A DNA stretch of 64,000 nucleotides from a virus. Position numbers and translations under genes: made by a program. Below are positions 44,301-55,500 of the stretch, piece by piece. How positions within the stretch are numbered: the stretch's first letter is position 1; every line of letters begins with the position of its first letter. The notes beneath the pieces are model-generated. The model was not told where the DNA came from. It made no database searches and worked only from the letters and a program-made list of their open reading frames with translations. The DNA lies in the IMG/VR virus record IMGVR_UViG_3300017527_000160, positions 1 through 64,000 of that record; one strand, 5' to 3'.

Positions 44301-44371
44301 CAGAACATGCTGCCTTAAACATGGCAGGTGAAGAACAGATTCGTTTAAATAATCAACATCAAAATCAATAA
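41324..44371 (+). CDS. Conserved large helical virion/ejection protein
   Basis: A 1015-residue, mostly helical protein. The start YLQGVTDYIPQVQPFAPDFNFYAKSLQFSQGKHDAARKQLSNIYGSLLNAPLTREDNTEARDKFFKTIDQDIQKMAGMDLSLNQNV matches a pattern I remember at the beginning of ejection-type proteins in large Bacteroidota phages. Long coiled-coil regions lie near 280-345. A weak -7 element (TATTTTTG at 41297-41304) is seen upstream but no -33 box fits. The gene is followed after 3 bases by the next ejection protein. Confidence 0.78.
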   Translation: MATYLQGVTDYIPQVQPFAPDFNFYAKSLQFSQGKHDAARKQLSNIYGSLLNAPLTREDNTEARDKFFKTIDQDIQKMAGMDLSLNQNVHAAKGVFNQMLDNKAIVKDMVWSKQWQGQMRKSQSFKNCVDPEKCGGAWWEGGDKALQYNRQEFMNASAEDAMGMGVQEFVSYQDVTKRALAMAKEADLNVSIDQVTGQWITTTKNGPQLIGKQLQSLFMGSIGKDPKVKQYYETKASNQRKDFMYGNKDQYGSLEAAEQAYLQEVTPTLEKYYGEKKVELEDAVAQNEKKVKKINEAIENAPADKRSEMEKLRDELQGRGKLYDSSLEDVTENEGQVAVAQRNQRYSGRQADAMLAGIDLHNEIGKAAEVMSYRNYEQSVAVNPYGMEAVQQRNRLKFEALKQHNRKELERYKLTAKGEYENMIATGGAEANNAQTITDVAGSSAVGNMDPASAEYKSRVMNQFSEERDEHRIDVSGNELSLIEQTLQHVTGAAEGGDAQAREDYVNIFNSFNAAVRSSEENVRENGAEWADTWNELDAMKLQQIALAVEKANTIDEKYAIAKQYKANWKDMVSGGQIDMFYEKGVMPLLDRNKGNDALRDYLSPVYALNQKSMLAIETKKKGLELMDSWVADNHESVMTGVNGDGRYTKMDRHALQSYVDDKGHVVPEDVFIANMMKKGYTEQQAVNKFRGDVESPYSGWLSRETQIGLDYVMGGFGESGQENAEKYLRQERLSKGRGIHSLWTEAFSQHANPEGDQAWLGLTGAGDLTAMGQRYSTVDPAQYKSIGTMGINGALNDALNSKNAIFRYGGFENTIQEDIADVRNLADQLRIDMGTMTNPKTVARPMLDVTSVQVAGGNSDYMAVNVKMSEMYRKKYKGSENSPGIMGQQLLSNEGFTMYIPKNEATNLFYTGSQKTVYEQAMNWKKEIPFDAYPNYFKDTKLTSTPSGAYKFAGYGKVTNEDGTTKWEYFQKEVPYSKDLNGIVDTYTKWQSEHAALNMAGEEQIRLNNQHQNQ

Positions 44372-44374
44372 AAG

Positions 44375-47300
44375 ATGGCTGAAGAAAATAGCAGTACTCC
44401 TGTATCAGATCTGGATAATGTAGATTCAAGTAGTTTTTTACCTAAAGGTTTGCCGCCACTGGAAATGGATCCCGAGTTATCTTCTTACTTAGTAGAACAA
44501 GGGGTAATAGAAGCACCTACTGAACCTAGTGTTAAACCTGGTAGTGGTCAATCAATGCGTGATAGCTTGTTTGATTTTCAAACAGCTGACTTAGGTATTG
44601 CTACAGATCCATTCAAAATGGGTAAAGAGGTTCATGCTGATTTTCGTAACCCTCATAATCAGAATCAATTCTATGAAAGGTATGCTTCTCATAGTGAGTT
44701 TGAGAACTTAGGTTTCAATCCGTTCAGAGATAACGAAGCGCTGTATAATGAGAACTCTAATATGTTCGAGGAACTTGGTAGATCATTCGGTCAGTGGACT
44801 GGATTGGTAGGTCTTGGTTTCAAAGATGCTGCTGGCTTTGGGGATTTAACTGATAGAGATAATGCCGCAGAGATGGAACGTGCTATGGCTGTAGGTTCAT
44901 CTTCTAAAGGTGGTTTTACTGGTTTCACTAATAACTTATTTTTAAACTCAGGATACACTGTTGGTATTATGGGTGAGCTTGCTTTGGAAGAAGTAGGAAT
45001 GCTTGGTGTAGAAGCTGCTCTCGGTATAGGTACTGTAGCTACAGGTGGTGCTGCTGCTCCAGCATTAGCGGCAAACACTGGACTGATGGCTAGTAGAGCT
45101 GCCAGAGCTTTCGGTAAGATAAAGACCGCACTTGGTGCTAGTTACAGTTTGAGTAAACAGCTTGGTAATCTAAAAGACATTAACAAGGCTAGATCCATGT
45201 GGAGTAAAGGTCTTGGTAAAGCAGGAAAGATAATTAACCCTTTTGAAAATACTGTAGACCTTTATCGTAATAAAAGTAAACTGGATCATCTTAACAAATG
45301 GCAAAAGACATACAAAGGTTTTGCTGAGATGTATAAGGATGTTAGAAACTTCCGTTTGGCGTGGGGTGAAGGTGCTCTTGAAGGAGGTATGATTCAAAAT
45401 CAAATGGAGCGTGAACTCCTGGCTGATTTTAGAGCAGAGAATGGACGTGGTCCTAACGAAGAAGAAGGTCAGGAGATTATAGATACAGCAAGACGTGCGG
45501 GTGTTACAACATCTGTTATCAATATGCCAGTCATCATGCTGTCCAATAAACTTGTGTTTGATGGATTACTTGGTCGTGGTAGATTTAAAAATCTTTATGC
45601 TGATGTTATTGAGACAGGTCATGCAGGAAAAATAATATTTAAGCCGGGTGTTAAAGGAGCGAAAGCTTATAACAAAATGGCTACAGGTCTACAAGGTAGA
45701 TGGGACTATATAAAGAGCCCTCGAATGTGGGCTGCAGGTGCTGCGAAGTATGGTAAGGCAAACATTGCTGAAGGTCTTCAAGAGGTTTTTCAGGAAACGA
45801 TAACTGGTGCTTCTGAGGATTACTATGGTGCCATGTATAGAGGTGATGCTAATCGTGGCGGATATATGTCTTCTATAGTAGGTAATCTTGTTAAACAAGT
45901 AGGCCCGCAAGGTCTTGAGACTTTCATGTCAGGGTTCTTGATGGGAGGTATGGTTGGTCCTGTCTCTACTGGAGTGGGTAACATAACTCAAGCTATCGGT
46001 GGTAACTCAGCAGGTTTTGCTGACAGTCGTGCGGGTAAAATTGGTACTGCTATAGGTAACCAATTTACTAAGATGAGTAAGGGTCAAGAAGCTTATCAGA
46101 AAAAAGTAGATGAGCAGACGGATCAAGCTACTAAAAGAAATACAAAGCTTGAGAAAGATATAGAAACACTGAATGAGTTCTATGAAGATCCTACAAAATA
46201 CTTTTCACCTGAACTAGAAAACCTCGTATCGCAAAAGGCATACAAAGAAGCCATGGATGAGGCTGAAAAGAGAGGTGACAAAAGAATGTTCCATGATATG
46301 GCTGACAGTGCAGAGACCAAGCATGTCATGACAGCCTTGAAGTATGGTAGACTAGATGGTCATATCACTAGAATGGAAGAGATGAAACAGTTCAGTGCAG
46401 AAGAATTTAAAACTCTGAACACAGAACTATCTCAAGAAGACTTTAATTTTAAAATAGATGCTTCAATAGATCGTGCTAAGAAGATTCAATCTACTTGGGA
46501 CTATGCATCAAAGAAATTTCCAAATCCTTTTACTCCGTATAAATATAGACCTGGTACAGATAAGTTCAAGGAAGAAGCTATGAAACAAGTTGTTTGGAAT
46601 AATGCTATCGAAGAGATGGTGTTCCAACAAGAAAGTTTTAATAGAGCCCTAGAAAGACAACAGTCTATTTATCAAAACATACATGAAACTGCAGGTTTAA
46701 AGAAGATGTCTACTAGCGATATCAATGTATTGTTTGATGAGCAAAGTGTTTTAAGTGAGATAGGGCTTTTAAAAATGGAGCTGGAAGGTAACGAAAATAC
46801 TGTAGGATTAAAACAATCAGAAGCTTTGACACCTGATATGAAGCAGATGATTGCTAAGAAAGATGCTAAACTTAAAGCACTCGAAGCATATGATAAAGCT
46901 TTAAAAGAATTTAAAAGTTCTAAAACTGAAGAGGTTGATGAACCTACAGTTAATGCTTTACATAAAGCATATAAAGAGTACATGTCTGTTATGGCAGAGC
47001 AAAGTGGTGAACACCTTAATGTAGATAAGCTTGATGCTTCTTTCGAGGCTTTGGCTGATTCACATTTGTTAACGGCTAGAGCAGGTGATTTGAACAGAGC
47101 TGTTAATATCCTATCAGACCCTAAGAACTTTCTCTCAATGGTTGATAGAAAGAATGCTCGAATAAAAGTTCTTTATGATAATAGAGAGGTTGAAATAAGA
47201 AAATCATTAGAGGAGTTCAGAAAATTAGCTGAGAAAAATGAAATGCTTAACAGGCTATACGACGAAGGTATGTTCTTCGATCCTAAAGATCTTGCTCTAC

Positions 47301-49504
47301 TAGAGAGTGAAGGGAAGATGCCTGTAAACTTCTACTATGCTGATACAACAGATGGTCATAAGCAAGGTGAGGTTCTTAGAACATCTGCTGATTATGCTAA
47401 AGCTATTGGTATTGTAACCAAAGCTATGAAAGCTCAAGGTATTGATGTTGAGGATATCATCATAATGGAGCAGGATGCTAACGCATATACCTCACAGTCT
47501 CGTAGAAAATCAGCGGGTGATGCGAGAACGTATGTAGATCTAGCTCAAGAATTTGGTTTCGATCCAGAAAAGGATTCATCAGAAGTACCTCTAGTAGATG
47601 TACTGGAAGCAATTATTGCAAATGAACATGGGTACAATACTGAACATGAGATAGCATTAGCTCAACAGTTACTTAAGAAAGCGGATTCAAAAGAGACTGT
47701 AACATTCTCTAGGAAGGAGAAGACTCCAGGTGCATACACTTCTGCTGGTGCTGTAGTTGATCCACGATACAGTTCAGATGAATATCATCAAGGAAGAACC
47801 GGTCATCCTATCGAACATGTTATTCTCCATACTGAGATTAAACGTAGAGTCTTCGAGGCTACAAAAGGTGATGCTGATTTTAAGAAGAACATGACACGAC
47901 TTTGGACTGAAGCTCGTACAGCATACGCTGAGTTATCACCAGAAGCACAAGCTGCTATGGACGGTGTTACACTTGACCTATTCCAAAACCTAGATTCATT
48001 CATGGCAGCAGCTATGAGTAATCCTACGTTCCAAGAGTTCTTAGCTACAGTTCATACGAAAGTTGAGACTACAAAAAGCGTTTGGCAAAAATTCGTTGAC
48101 GCTATAATGGCTCACTTGAAAGGAGCTACATTAGGACACAACGGTACAGTATTGAATGCTGCTTTAGATTTAATAACAGCTAAGATCGAGGGTATTGGTG
48201 TTGCTCCAACTAAGACAGCAACAGAGGCAGAGACAACCACTGCTCCAACTAAAACTACAGCAGAGACTAAAGGTATCGTAGCTAATACAATGCCTCCTAG
48301 TCAGATGAAGAAGGATCATCCGGATCTATGGCAAACACTTGTTGATTTATACAAGGAACAGAATATCGATCTTATAAGTCAACCTGGTTCAATAGGTGAC
48401 GAGGCTTTACTTCCTGGTTTTGAATCTATGTCTGATGAAGAGATTGGTAAGTCTCCACAGTTTGCTGCATACATTAAAGGACCGTGGCCAAAAGCATCTG
48501 CTGCTATTTATTCATATAATAAATCATTGGTTAAGCCTACAGTTGAAGTTCCGTTAGGAAGTACTGAGGATGTGAGTAATGAGGAGATAGATGAGTTTAA
48601 GAAATCTAAATTTGTATCCCGTGCTCGAATAGTGAAGATGGCTGAGAAGCAGGAGAAAGGTACGCCTCACACTCTTCGTGAGAAGATGTTACTTAAAAAT
48701 GATATCGTTCGTGCTGGGGTTGAACACTACCTGGACACTAAAGCTAAAAAACCACCAACAATTGTTACCGGTGAAATGAAAGAGCAGTTACGTGAGTTAG
48801 GGTTCTCTGAGAATCAAATCAAAACGTTACATGCTAGACCTGAAGAAGCTTGGAGATTAATCAATGAGGGTATCACTAACGATGAACTTAACGCAACAGC
48901 TCAATCAGCTGCAGCGACACCGTCTACTTTGAATAAATCAGGCGAATTGTTTCATGCAGAAATGGGAGCTATCCTTGAAGGCATATACGATTATCAAACT
49001 CTTGAGCAGGCTGAACAAGAATTGGTTCACATCACAGAGACTCGTAGCGATGAGATGACTAATGCTGGTTTAACAGAAGAAGATTTTGAGGGTTGGATTG
49101 GAAAAGCCTTGCAAAGAATAGCATTTAATTTTACCTTTGAGGATATCCAAGTAGGAGAAGTTCTTATAATGGGTGGCGCATATAAAGTCCAATATAGAGT
49201 GGAACAAAAAAGCGGTAGTGAACTTTATGTAGAACCTGTTGCCGGTGGTAAAGGTACCTGGATAAAAAAGAACGAGATCCATGATAAAATTGAATACAGA
49301 TATAACATAGCTATGAATGATCCGAGAGTAAAGTTTGATGAATCAGAACCTGTTACAGAAGAGGAGAAAGTATTCGCTGAAGAAACTATGGAAGCTACTG
49401 TAGAAATCAATAGTGCGGAAGCTATTAAAGAGGATTTAGAACAAGCAGGCACCATGACTGCAGCTGAAAGAATGGCAAAACTCAAGAACAATAAAAAGTG
49501 TTAA
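44375..49504 (+). CDS. Giant ejection-type protein with membrane-like helices and a degraded zincin region
   Basis: A 1709-residue protein. Hydrophobic helices near 211-240 (Gly/Ala-rich) and 512-535 could insert into membranes during DNA ejection; coiled coil dominates 565-930. Residues about 1140-1265 look like a zinc-metalloprotease fold in which the active-site helix reads H1152-T-E-I-K instead of HExxH. The later stretch LDLFQNLDSFMAAAMSNPTFQEFL resembles the third-ligand helix of such proteases (normally NxEEF.AE...NP.F), also without the usual Glu. This points to an inactive copy. It ends 4 bases before the polymerase-like gene. Confidence 0.76.
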   Translation: MAEENSSTPVSDLDNVDSSSFLPKGLPPLEMDPELSSYLVEQGVIEAPTEPSVKPGSGQSMRDSLFDFQTADLGIATDPFKMGKEVHADFRNPHNQNQFYERYASHSEFENLGFNPFRDNEALYNENSNMFEELGRSFGQWTGLVGLGFKDAAGFGDLTDRDNAAEMERAMAVGSSSKGGFTGFTNNLFLNSGYTVGIMGELALEEVGMLGVEAALGIGTVATGGAAAPALAANTGLMASRAARAFGKIKTALGASYSLSKQLGNLKDINKARSMWSKGLGKAGKIINPFENTVDLYRNKSKLDHLNKWQKTYKGFAEMYKDVRNFRLAWGEGALEGGMIQNQMERELLADFRAENGRGPNEEEGQEIIDTARRAGVTTSVINMPVIMLSNKLVFDGLLGRGRFKNLYADVIETGHAGKIIFKPGVKGAKAYNKMATGLQGRWDYIKSPRMWAAGAAKYGKANIAEGLQEVFQETITGASEDYYGAMYRGDANRGGYMSSIVGNLVKQVGPQGLETFMSGFLMGGMVGPVSTGVGNITQAIGGNSAGFADSRAGKIGTAIGNQFTKMSKGQEAYQKKVDEQTDQATKRNTKLEKDIETLNEFYEDPTKYFSPELENLVSQKAYKEAMDEAEKRGDKRMFHDMADSAETKHVMTALKYGRLDGHITRMEEMKQFSAEEFKTLNTELSQEDFNFKIDASIDRAKKIQSTWDYASKKFPNPFTPYKYRPGTDKFKEEAMKQVVWNNAIEEMVFQQESFNRALERQQSIYQNIHETAGLKKMSTSDINVLFDEQSVLSEIGLLKMELEGNENTVGLKQSEALTPDMKQMIAKKDAKLKALEAYDKALKEFKSSKTEEVDEPTVNALHKAYKEYMSVMAEQSGEHLNVDKLDASFEALADSHLLTARAGDLNRAVNILSDPKNFLSMVDRKNARIKVLYDNREVEIRKSLEEFRKLAEKNEMLNRLYDEGMFFDPKDLALLESEGKMPVNFYYADTTDGHKQGEVLRTSADYAKAIGIVTKAMKAQGIDVEDIIIMEQDANAYTSQSRRKSAGDARTYVDLAQEFGFDPEKDSSEVPLVDVLEAIIANEHGYNTEHEIALAQQLLKKADSKETVTFSRKEKTPGAYTSAGAVVDPRYSSDEYHQGRTGHPIEHVILHTEIKRRVFEATKGDADFKKNMTRLWTEARTAYAELSPEAQAAMDGVTLDLFQNLDSFMAAAMSNPTFQEFLATVHTKVETTKSVWQKFVDAIMAHLKGATLGHNGTVLNAALDLITAKIEGIGVAPTKTATEAETTTAPTKTTAETKGIVANTMPPSQMKKDHPDLWQTLVDLYKEQNIDLISQPGSIGDEALLPGFESMSDEEIGKSPQFAAYIKGPWPKASAAIYSYNKSLVKPTVEVPLGSTEDVSNEEIDEFKKSKFVSRARIVKMAEKQEKGTPHTLREKMLLKNDIVRAGVEHYLDTKAKKPPTIVTGEMKEQLRELGFSENQIKTLHARPEEAWRLINEGITNDELNATAQSAAATPSTLNKSGELFHAEMGAILEGIYDYQTLEQAEQELVHITETRSDEMTNAGLTEEDFEGWIGKALQRIAFNFTFEDIQVGEVLIMGGAYKVQYRVEQKSGSELYVEPVAGGKGTWIKKNEIHDKIEYRYNIAMNDPRVKFDESEPVTEEEKVFAEETMEATVEINSAEAIKEDLEQAGTMTAAERMAKLKNNKKC

Positions 49505-49508
49505 TACT

Positions 49509-52500
49509 ATGAAGTGTACAATTGTAGGAGCTAACCAACGCGATGTGCGTGTGGTTGTCGCAGGTGATATTTTCGATTTGATGAAAGCAGGTAAGCCTGT
49601 AGATGTGAAAGCATTGTCATTGAATATGTACAACGCAATGTACGACGCAGAACAAAAGAACAACACGGAAGCCTTAGCATATGCAAGGCTTGTTCCTTTT
49701 ATGGTGCAACAGTTAATGGGTGTTGATGCAACTATCTTAAAGCATGTTGTGGAATCAAAGGTGGATCTTGGTGAACTTGCCAATACACAGATTGCTGCTC
49801 AAGATGCTGAGACAGGTTTAAAGTATGTTGAAGAATGGTTAGGTGTTCGTGAGAATGGATTGAAAGAATCATTAGCTGCTGCTCAACCAAAGAAAGCAAA
49901 AAAAAAACCTGGTAGACAAGCAAAGCTTTTTGCTGATGAGGTTGTTAAGCTTGGTGATACTGTACAAATACTTAGTGGTAAAGGTAAAGGTGAGGTAGTT
50001 ACTGTTACTGAAGACCATGGTGATAAGGTAAGATTATCCAATGGTGTACTTAGAAAAAAGACTAGAGTTAAATTGAAGGCACAAACTTCTGTGCCTGTTG
50101 CTGCTCCTGTTAAATTAACAATTCGACAAAAAGTTATAAGAAGTTTAGAGCTTGACTTGAAGCAATCAGATGAGAGCAAGTTCCCAATGTCTGCTGCTGC
50201 AAGACGTAAAGTACAAGCTCAGTTGGATCAGTTGAAAGCTGAAGAAGCTGGTAAAGCGCCTGTCAAAAAGAAAGACGGTTGGTCAAGAGAAGATATCATG
50301 GAGGATGCTCATAATCAACATCAAGCTGGTGTTGATGATTGGTATGCTAATAAGAAAAAACAAATAGCTGAGGAAGAGGCTGTTCTATCAACTGGAAGCG
50401 AAAACTTAGAAACTGGCGCACCGGAAGGTGATCCTGGTGTAGGACCGACACCTATTTCTGTTGAAGAAGTTATGGCACTGCCTGTAGAGGAGTTCACTAG
50501 ATGGTTCATCACTCACGGATTAATAAGTGGGAACGAGACTGGTTTAAATCAACGCCCTTATATAGGTGGAAGATCGCCTGCTGATTTACGAGCTGTTGTT
50601 AATAGAATTAAATTGGGTAAGACTCATAAGAAGGATGGGACTATATTGAAAAGCGTAGCTGACTTCTATGCGGACATGGCTGAGATCCAAAAGAATAATG
50701 ATGAGTTCCCGATGATTAAAGGTACTGGTGGTAAGAATGATGGACGAACAGGTTCACCACCACTTAGTGCAATTATACAAAGTGGATTGGATATGGCCAA
50801 AGGTGGTCCAGTTGATGAAGTAGATGAGGATTCAAAAGAAGAGGTAACACCTAAACCACGTAATAAGAATTATTTACAAGGAGCACTTAAGAGTGTTATC
50901 GATGGTGTTGTGAAAGCTTTCAACGCTCATGCCCCATCATGGATGACTACATCTGGAAATGAGACTGGTTATAATGTGGGTGAAGTTAGTGCAAGGATAC
51001 CTACCGCAGCAAGTAAAGCAGCTTATGCTGCACAACGTACGATCTTAAGATTGATGGAAGATGGAAACATCCAAGACAGTAAAGATCTCAAAGTTAACGG
51101 TAGGACAGGTGTATTCTTGACTGCTAAGTTTGCTGACGGTCGTATCAGAATGACTCTTACAGATAAGAACGGTGATGCTATTTTATTTGACGGTAACGAT
51201 CAGCCTGCACTGGATGGTAATCCTAGAGAATATGGTATGCGTGCCGTAGACAAATTCTTCGATAAGGAAGGTAATGTGAAGACAACAGGGAAACGTTTCA
51301 ATGAGATGGTTGATGCTTTGATTAACGCTAAGCCTCACCTTACTAGAACAAGAGCTGTGAATATTCTTAAAGCAGAGGTTGAACATATCCAAGCTGTTAG
51401 AGAATACATCAATAAGGATCAAGAGAATAACTCTCTTGAATTTTCAATAAGCGGTGGTTCTCTTGGTTATATCCAAGTAGGATTTTCACCTAAAGAACTT
51501 ACATCAGTTAGTAAACTGAGCGATAAGGTTACAATGAAGCTGTCCACTAAAGCCGACAACATCGGTGAGGAAGGGCATGTGTATGCCACTTCGGATGAGA
51601 TGGAAGGTGACTGGATTCCTATCGAACGACCAGGTCTTAGAGATACACCTTTTGCTGATGTTGTTGAATCATTATTGTTTGATGAGAACTTAACAGATAA
51701 GGATGGTAAGCTCTTGAATGCTGTAGATAGAGCAAAGCACATAGATAAATATGTCGGTACGAACAAGGAGAGTGAGATACTATTTGATTATGATATCGGT
51801 ACTAAGAAAGTTAAACGACTTGTTATAGGTAATACTGTGATCATCGATGTTGAGAAAGGTATCAGAGATTTAGAGGTGGGTAAGATTGCTTATAAGCAGT
51901 TGTTAGCAAAGAATAACAAGGGTACTAGTTTCCCAACACTTAAGATGCATGTGAATGCAGATGCTTTAGCTAGAAGAGATTTCATGTCTGTAAGTATAGC
52001 GGACGGTGTTGTAACTACAGAAGGGAAAAATACCAGAGTGCATATGGCTGAGCAAGGGTTCATGATCCAGACCCCTGATGTTGCATCTGACGGTATGATC
52101 AGAAAGGTTAATGCATACTTCACTTTTAAGTTAAGTGAGAAAGGTGACCAAGCGTTAAATGGTAAAGCTGTTGCTGAAGAAGAAGCAAAGATTGCTGAAC
52201 AGAATACTGAAGAGATTGAAGAGAACGAGGATGATGCTTGGCAGAAAGCAATGGATGCTAAGATGAAAGCGCTTCAAGATAAAAACAAACCATTGGATGA
52301 AGATGAAGATGATCGTTTATTCAGAAGCTTGGATGTAAAGAATCAGAATCGAGCAGCTACTGCTGAACAGATAAAAGAAGCTAGAGACTGGTACGAGAAA
52401 CACCCTCTTAGTAAACACATTCCGTTCAAGACAATGTTTGAACAAATGAATAAGGATGGTGTTGCTCAATGGACTGTTGAAGGAATCACTTTATTTAAAG

Positions 52501-55500
52501 GTGCTGACTACAGTGACTTATATCATGAGGCATGGCACGGGTTCACTCAGACTATGTTGACTAAACAACAAAAGACTGATTTGTATAAAGAACTTGGCAG
52601 GAAAGTAGGGTCGTTTAAAGACTACAACGGACGAATGGTTTCTTTTGCTGCAGCTAATGAGAAACAACTTGAAGAGCATTTAGCTGAAGAGTTTAGAAGC
52701 TTTATGCTTAAAGGTAAGAAGGCTACCACAGCTGGACCTAAACAATTGTCTTTCTTTAAGAAGATCTTAGCTATACTGAAAGCTCTTTTCAATAACTCGC
52801 ACATCGATCAGGTTATCATGGACGCTAAGTTCGATAGCAAGGTTAGTGAATTGTTTGAGAAGATGAGAGTTGGTAACCTTGCGGGGTATACATTTTCTCA
52901 AGCTAATGCTAACTTTGGTAAACTGAATCAAGGGATAACAGCTATACCTGGTAATGAAATAAAAGAAGGTGTGGAAAGCTTGAACTACCAAACATCAGCT
53001 GAACTTAATAACATGATGGATGCATACTTAGCAGAGTATGTAACAGTCATGAATCAAGGGTTGGATTCTGCGGGACAGGCTCGTGTAAAGAAATTGAATA
53101 CTGAGTTACAAGATACTGAGAATTTAAATCAAGCTGAACAAAAAGCTAAGCGAGATGAACTTGATGCATTGCTTAACAACGATGCTGCTAGTTATAAGTA
53201 TTCATCATTGATTGTAAGTGACCCAGACGTACTTACTACAGGTTACTTCTATGCACAAGGAAAGTTTCAAAGACTTAAAGCTTCTTTATCTGCGAAAGTG
53301 AAGAAAGAAACAGACCCTGTTCAGAAAGCTAGTGATCTTAAAGATCTTAAGATGATTGAATTTGCTTTAGATCAGTTTGGTAACATAGATGATATCTATA
53401 GTAATCAGAGTGCTGATGGTACTGTAGCATATGGTTTGATAGGATACCACATGCAAAGGTCTAAGTTATTTCAAGACAGCAGACCTACACAAGAGGAAAT
53501 TGCTGATGAACAGAAAGGACCTGTTGCAAAGAGAGCATTCGATAGAGCGGGTAATGAATCTTCTTTAAAGGAGATGGCTTCCGCTGAAATCTTATACCTA
53601 TTGAAAACACTTCCTCAAGTTGAGAAGAATGATGAAGGTGAATGGGTACCAGTTACAAATAGATTTGATGTTAATGAATTGGCACCGTTTCAAACTACAT
53701 GGAACAGAATGGTCAGAGCTACTGAGAACATCCAGGACTTCGATCAGATGTATGATAAGTTGCAAGAAGAGGCAGTTAAGTTTCCCGTCCTAGAGGAATT
53801 ATTGAAACGTATGGGAGATCCTCATTCGAGTAAAGTTAACACCGAGCATACCTTATGGACACAGTTGTTTAAAACATTCTCGAAGAGTAGAGTTCCTCTT
53901 ATTCAGATGACTGTAGAACAACAGGGTAGAGGAGTTAATGTTAAATGGGAAGCTAGAGTAGGTGAGGCATTCAATGCTGACTACGCTATCGGAAGACAAT
54001 GGCAATCGATGTTCACTGGTGCAGAACCAAGTGAGTTTATCAAGAATACTATAGAAGGGAACTACATGGACCTTGCTGCCATCATTAAGAAGTTTCCTCA
54101 TCATAGTGCAGCATCTGCTAATCCTTTTGAATTTTTCCATGCGATAGGGATGCCATTATCGGATAATCCTGAAATAAGAAATGAACTGAAAGCTAATCTT
54201 GGTACGTATGGTCCTGGGCATTTCCATGATGAGATCATGAAATTGAAAGGTGCAGGAACGCGTGTAGAAAGATTGGATCAAATAACAGAAGAAGTTAATG
54301 GTCGTTACAAAGATCTAATGAAACTAGAGGCTCGTTATTCAGATGTATTCTCTAGCTTCATGGTGACTAATGCTGAAGGTAATACTCAATTTGAGCATAC
54401 CTTGAACAACAGTATGACTATGATGGTGAATGCTGTTAATAATTCCATTGACTATAATGACATGGTTTCTAAACCGCACTTGGCTCATCTTGATATAAAT
54501 AAGAATCCGTTTGCAAAGTCATCTCTTTGGTTAAAAGCGATGTTCAATCTTGATGGAAGCCCTGACATAAATAGTATAGGTAAAGACGGTAAGTCTAACC
54601 ATAACCCTAATTACGGTGAGAGGAGAGTGACTAAGTCTGGAGATTTTGTGACTTTGCGTTTGACTAATCTTAGTGGTGTGCTTGCTAAGACTATGGGTGA
54701 TGAAACTGGAACAGGTGTATCTTCTGCAGGAGCAGATGAGTACAGTAAGTTAATCATGGATCTTCAGTTATCATATAGCGGTATGCCTGAGCTTATGCGT
54801 CATGCTGATAAAGGAACTTCTTTTACAATTACCATAGATGGTCCATTAGATATAGATTCTCAACCTACCGATAACTATGTTCCTATCGGGGACTTTGCTG
54901 CAGGTGGAAGATTCAGAGAGAAGACAGTTGATAGATTATCTCCACACATTGTTGCTGAGATGAGTCGTATGCGTATACTAAGAGGCATGACTAACATGGA
55001 CGGTACTCCTAAAATGGATGTACCTTTCGATGTTGACTATATCATGAATGGTCAACAGTTTGTTGCTTTTGAAGATGTCTTGAGTGATGGTACTAAAGCT
55101 GCTTTGAAAAAGATTGCTTTCAGTGAAGAGAACATAGAGGACGCTGTTGAAGCAATGCGTGAAACCATCAATGCTGATTTGACGAAATACTTTGACAAGC
55201 AGTATGAAGAAGTAAACAAGAAATTCGATGATGCATTCTTCCTTGCTGATAACATCCAGGAGGATATGTCACGTAAAGGAATTACAGGTAACAAAAGAGA
55301 AGCGGCTATCCGTTCTTATGTTCACAACAGTTGGATCCATAACATTGAATCCATTGCTGTAATCTACGGAGATCTTGCTCAGTATAACCATGCTAAAGAA
55401 GGTTTCCACAAAAGGAATGCCGGTGGTGGTTCTACTGGTGACATCTATCGTTATGATAAAACGATGGCTAAGAACATCAATGATAATTATTACAAGTCTA

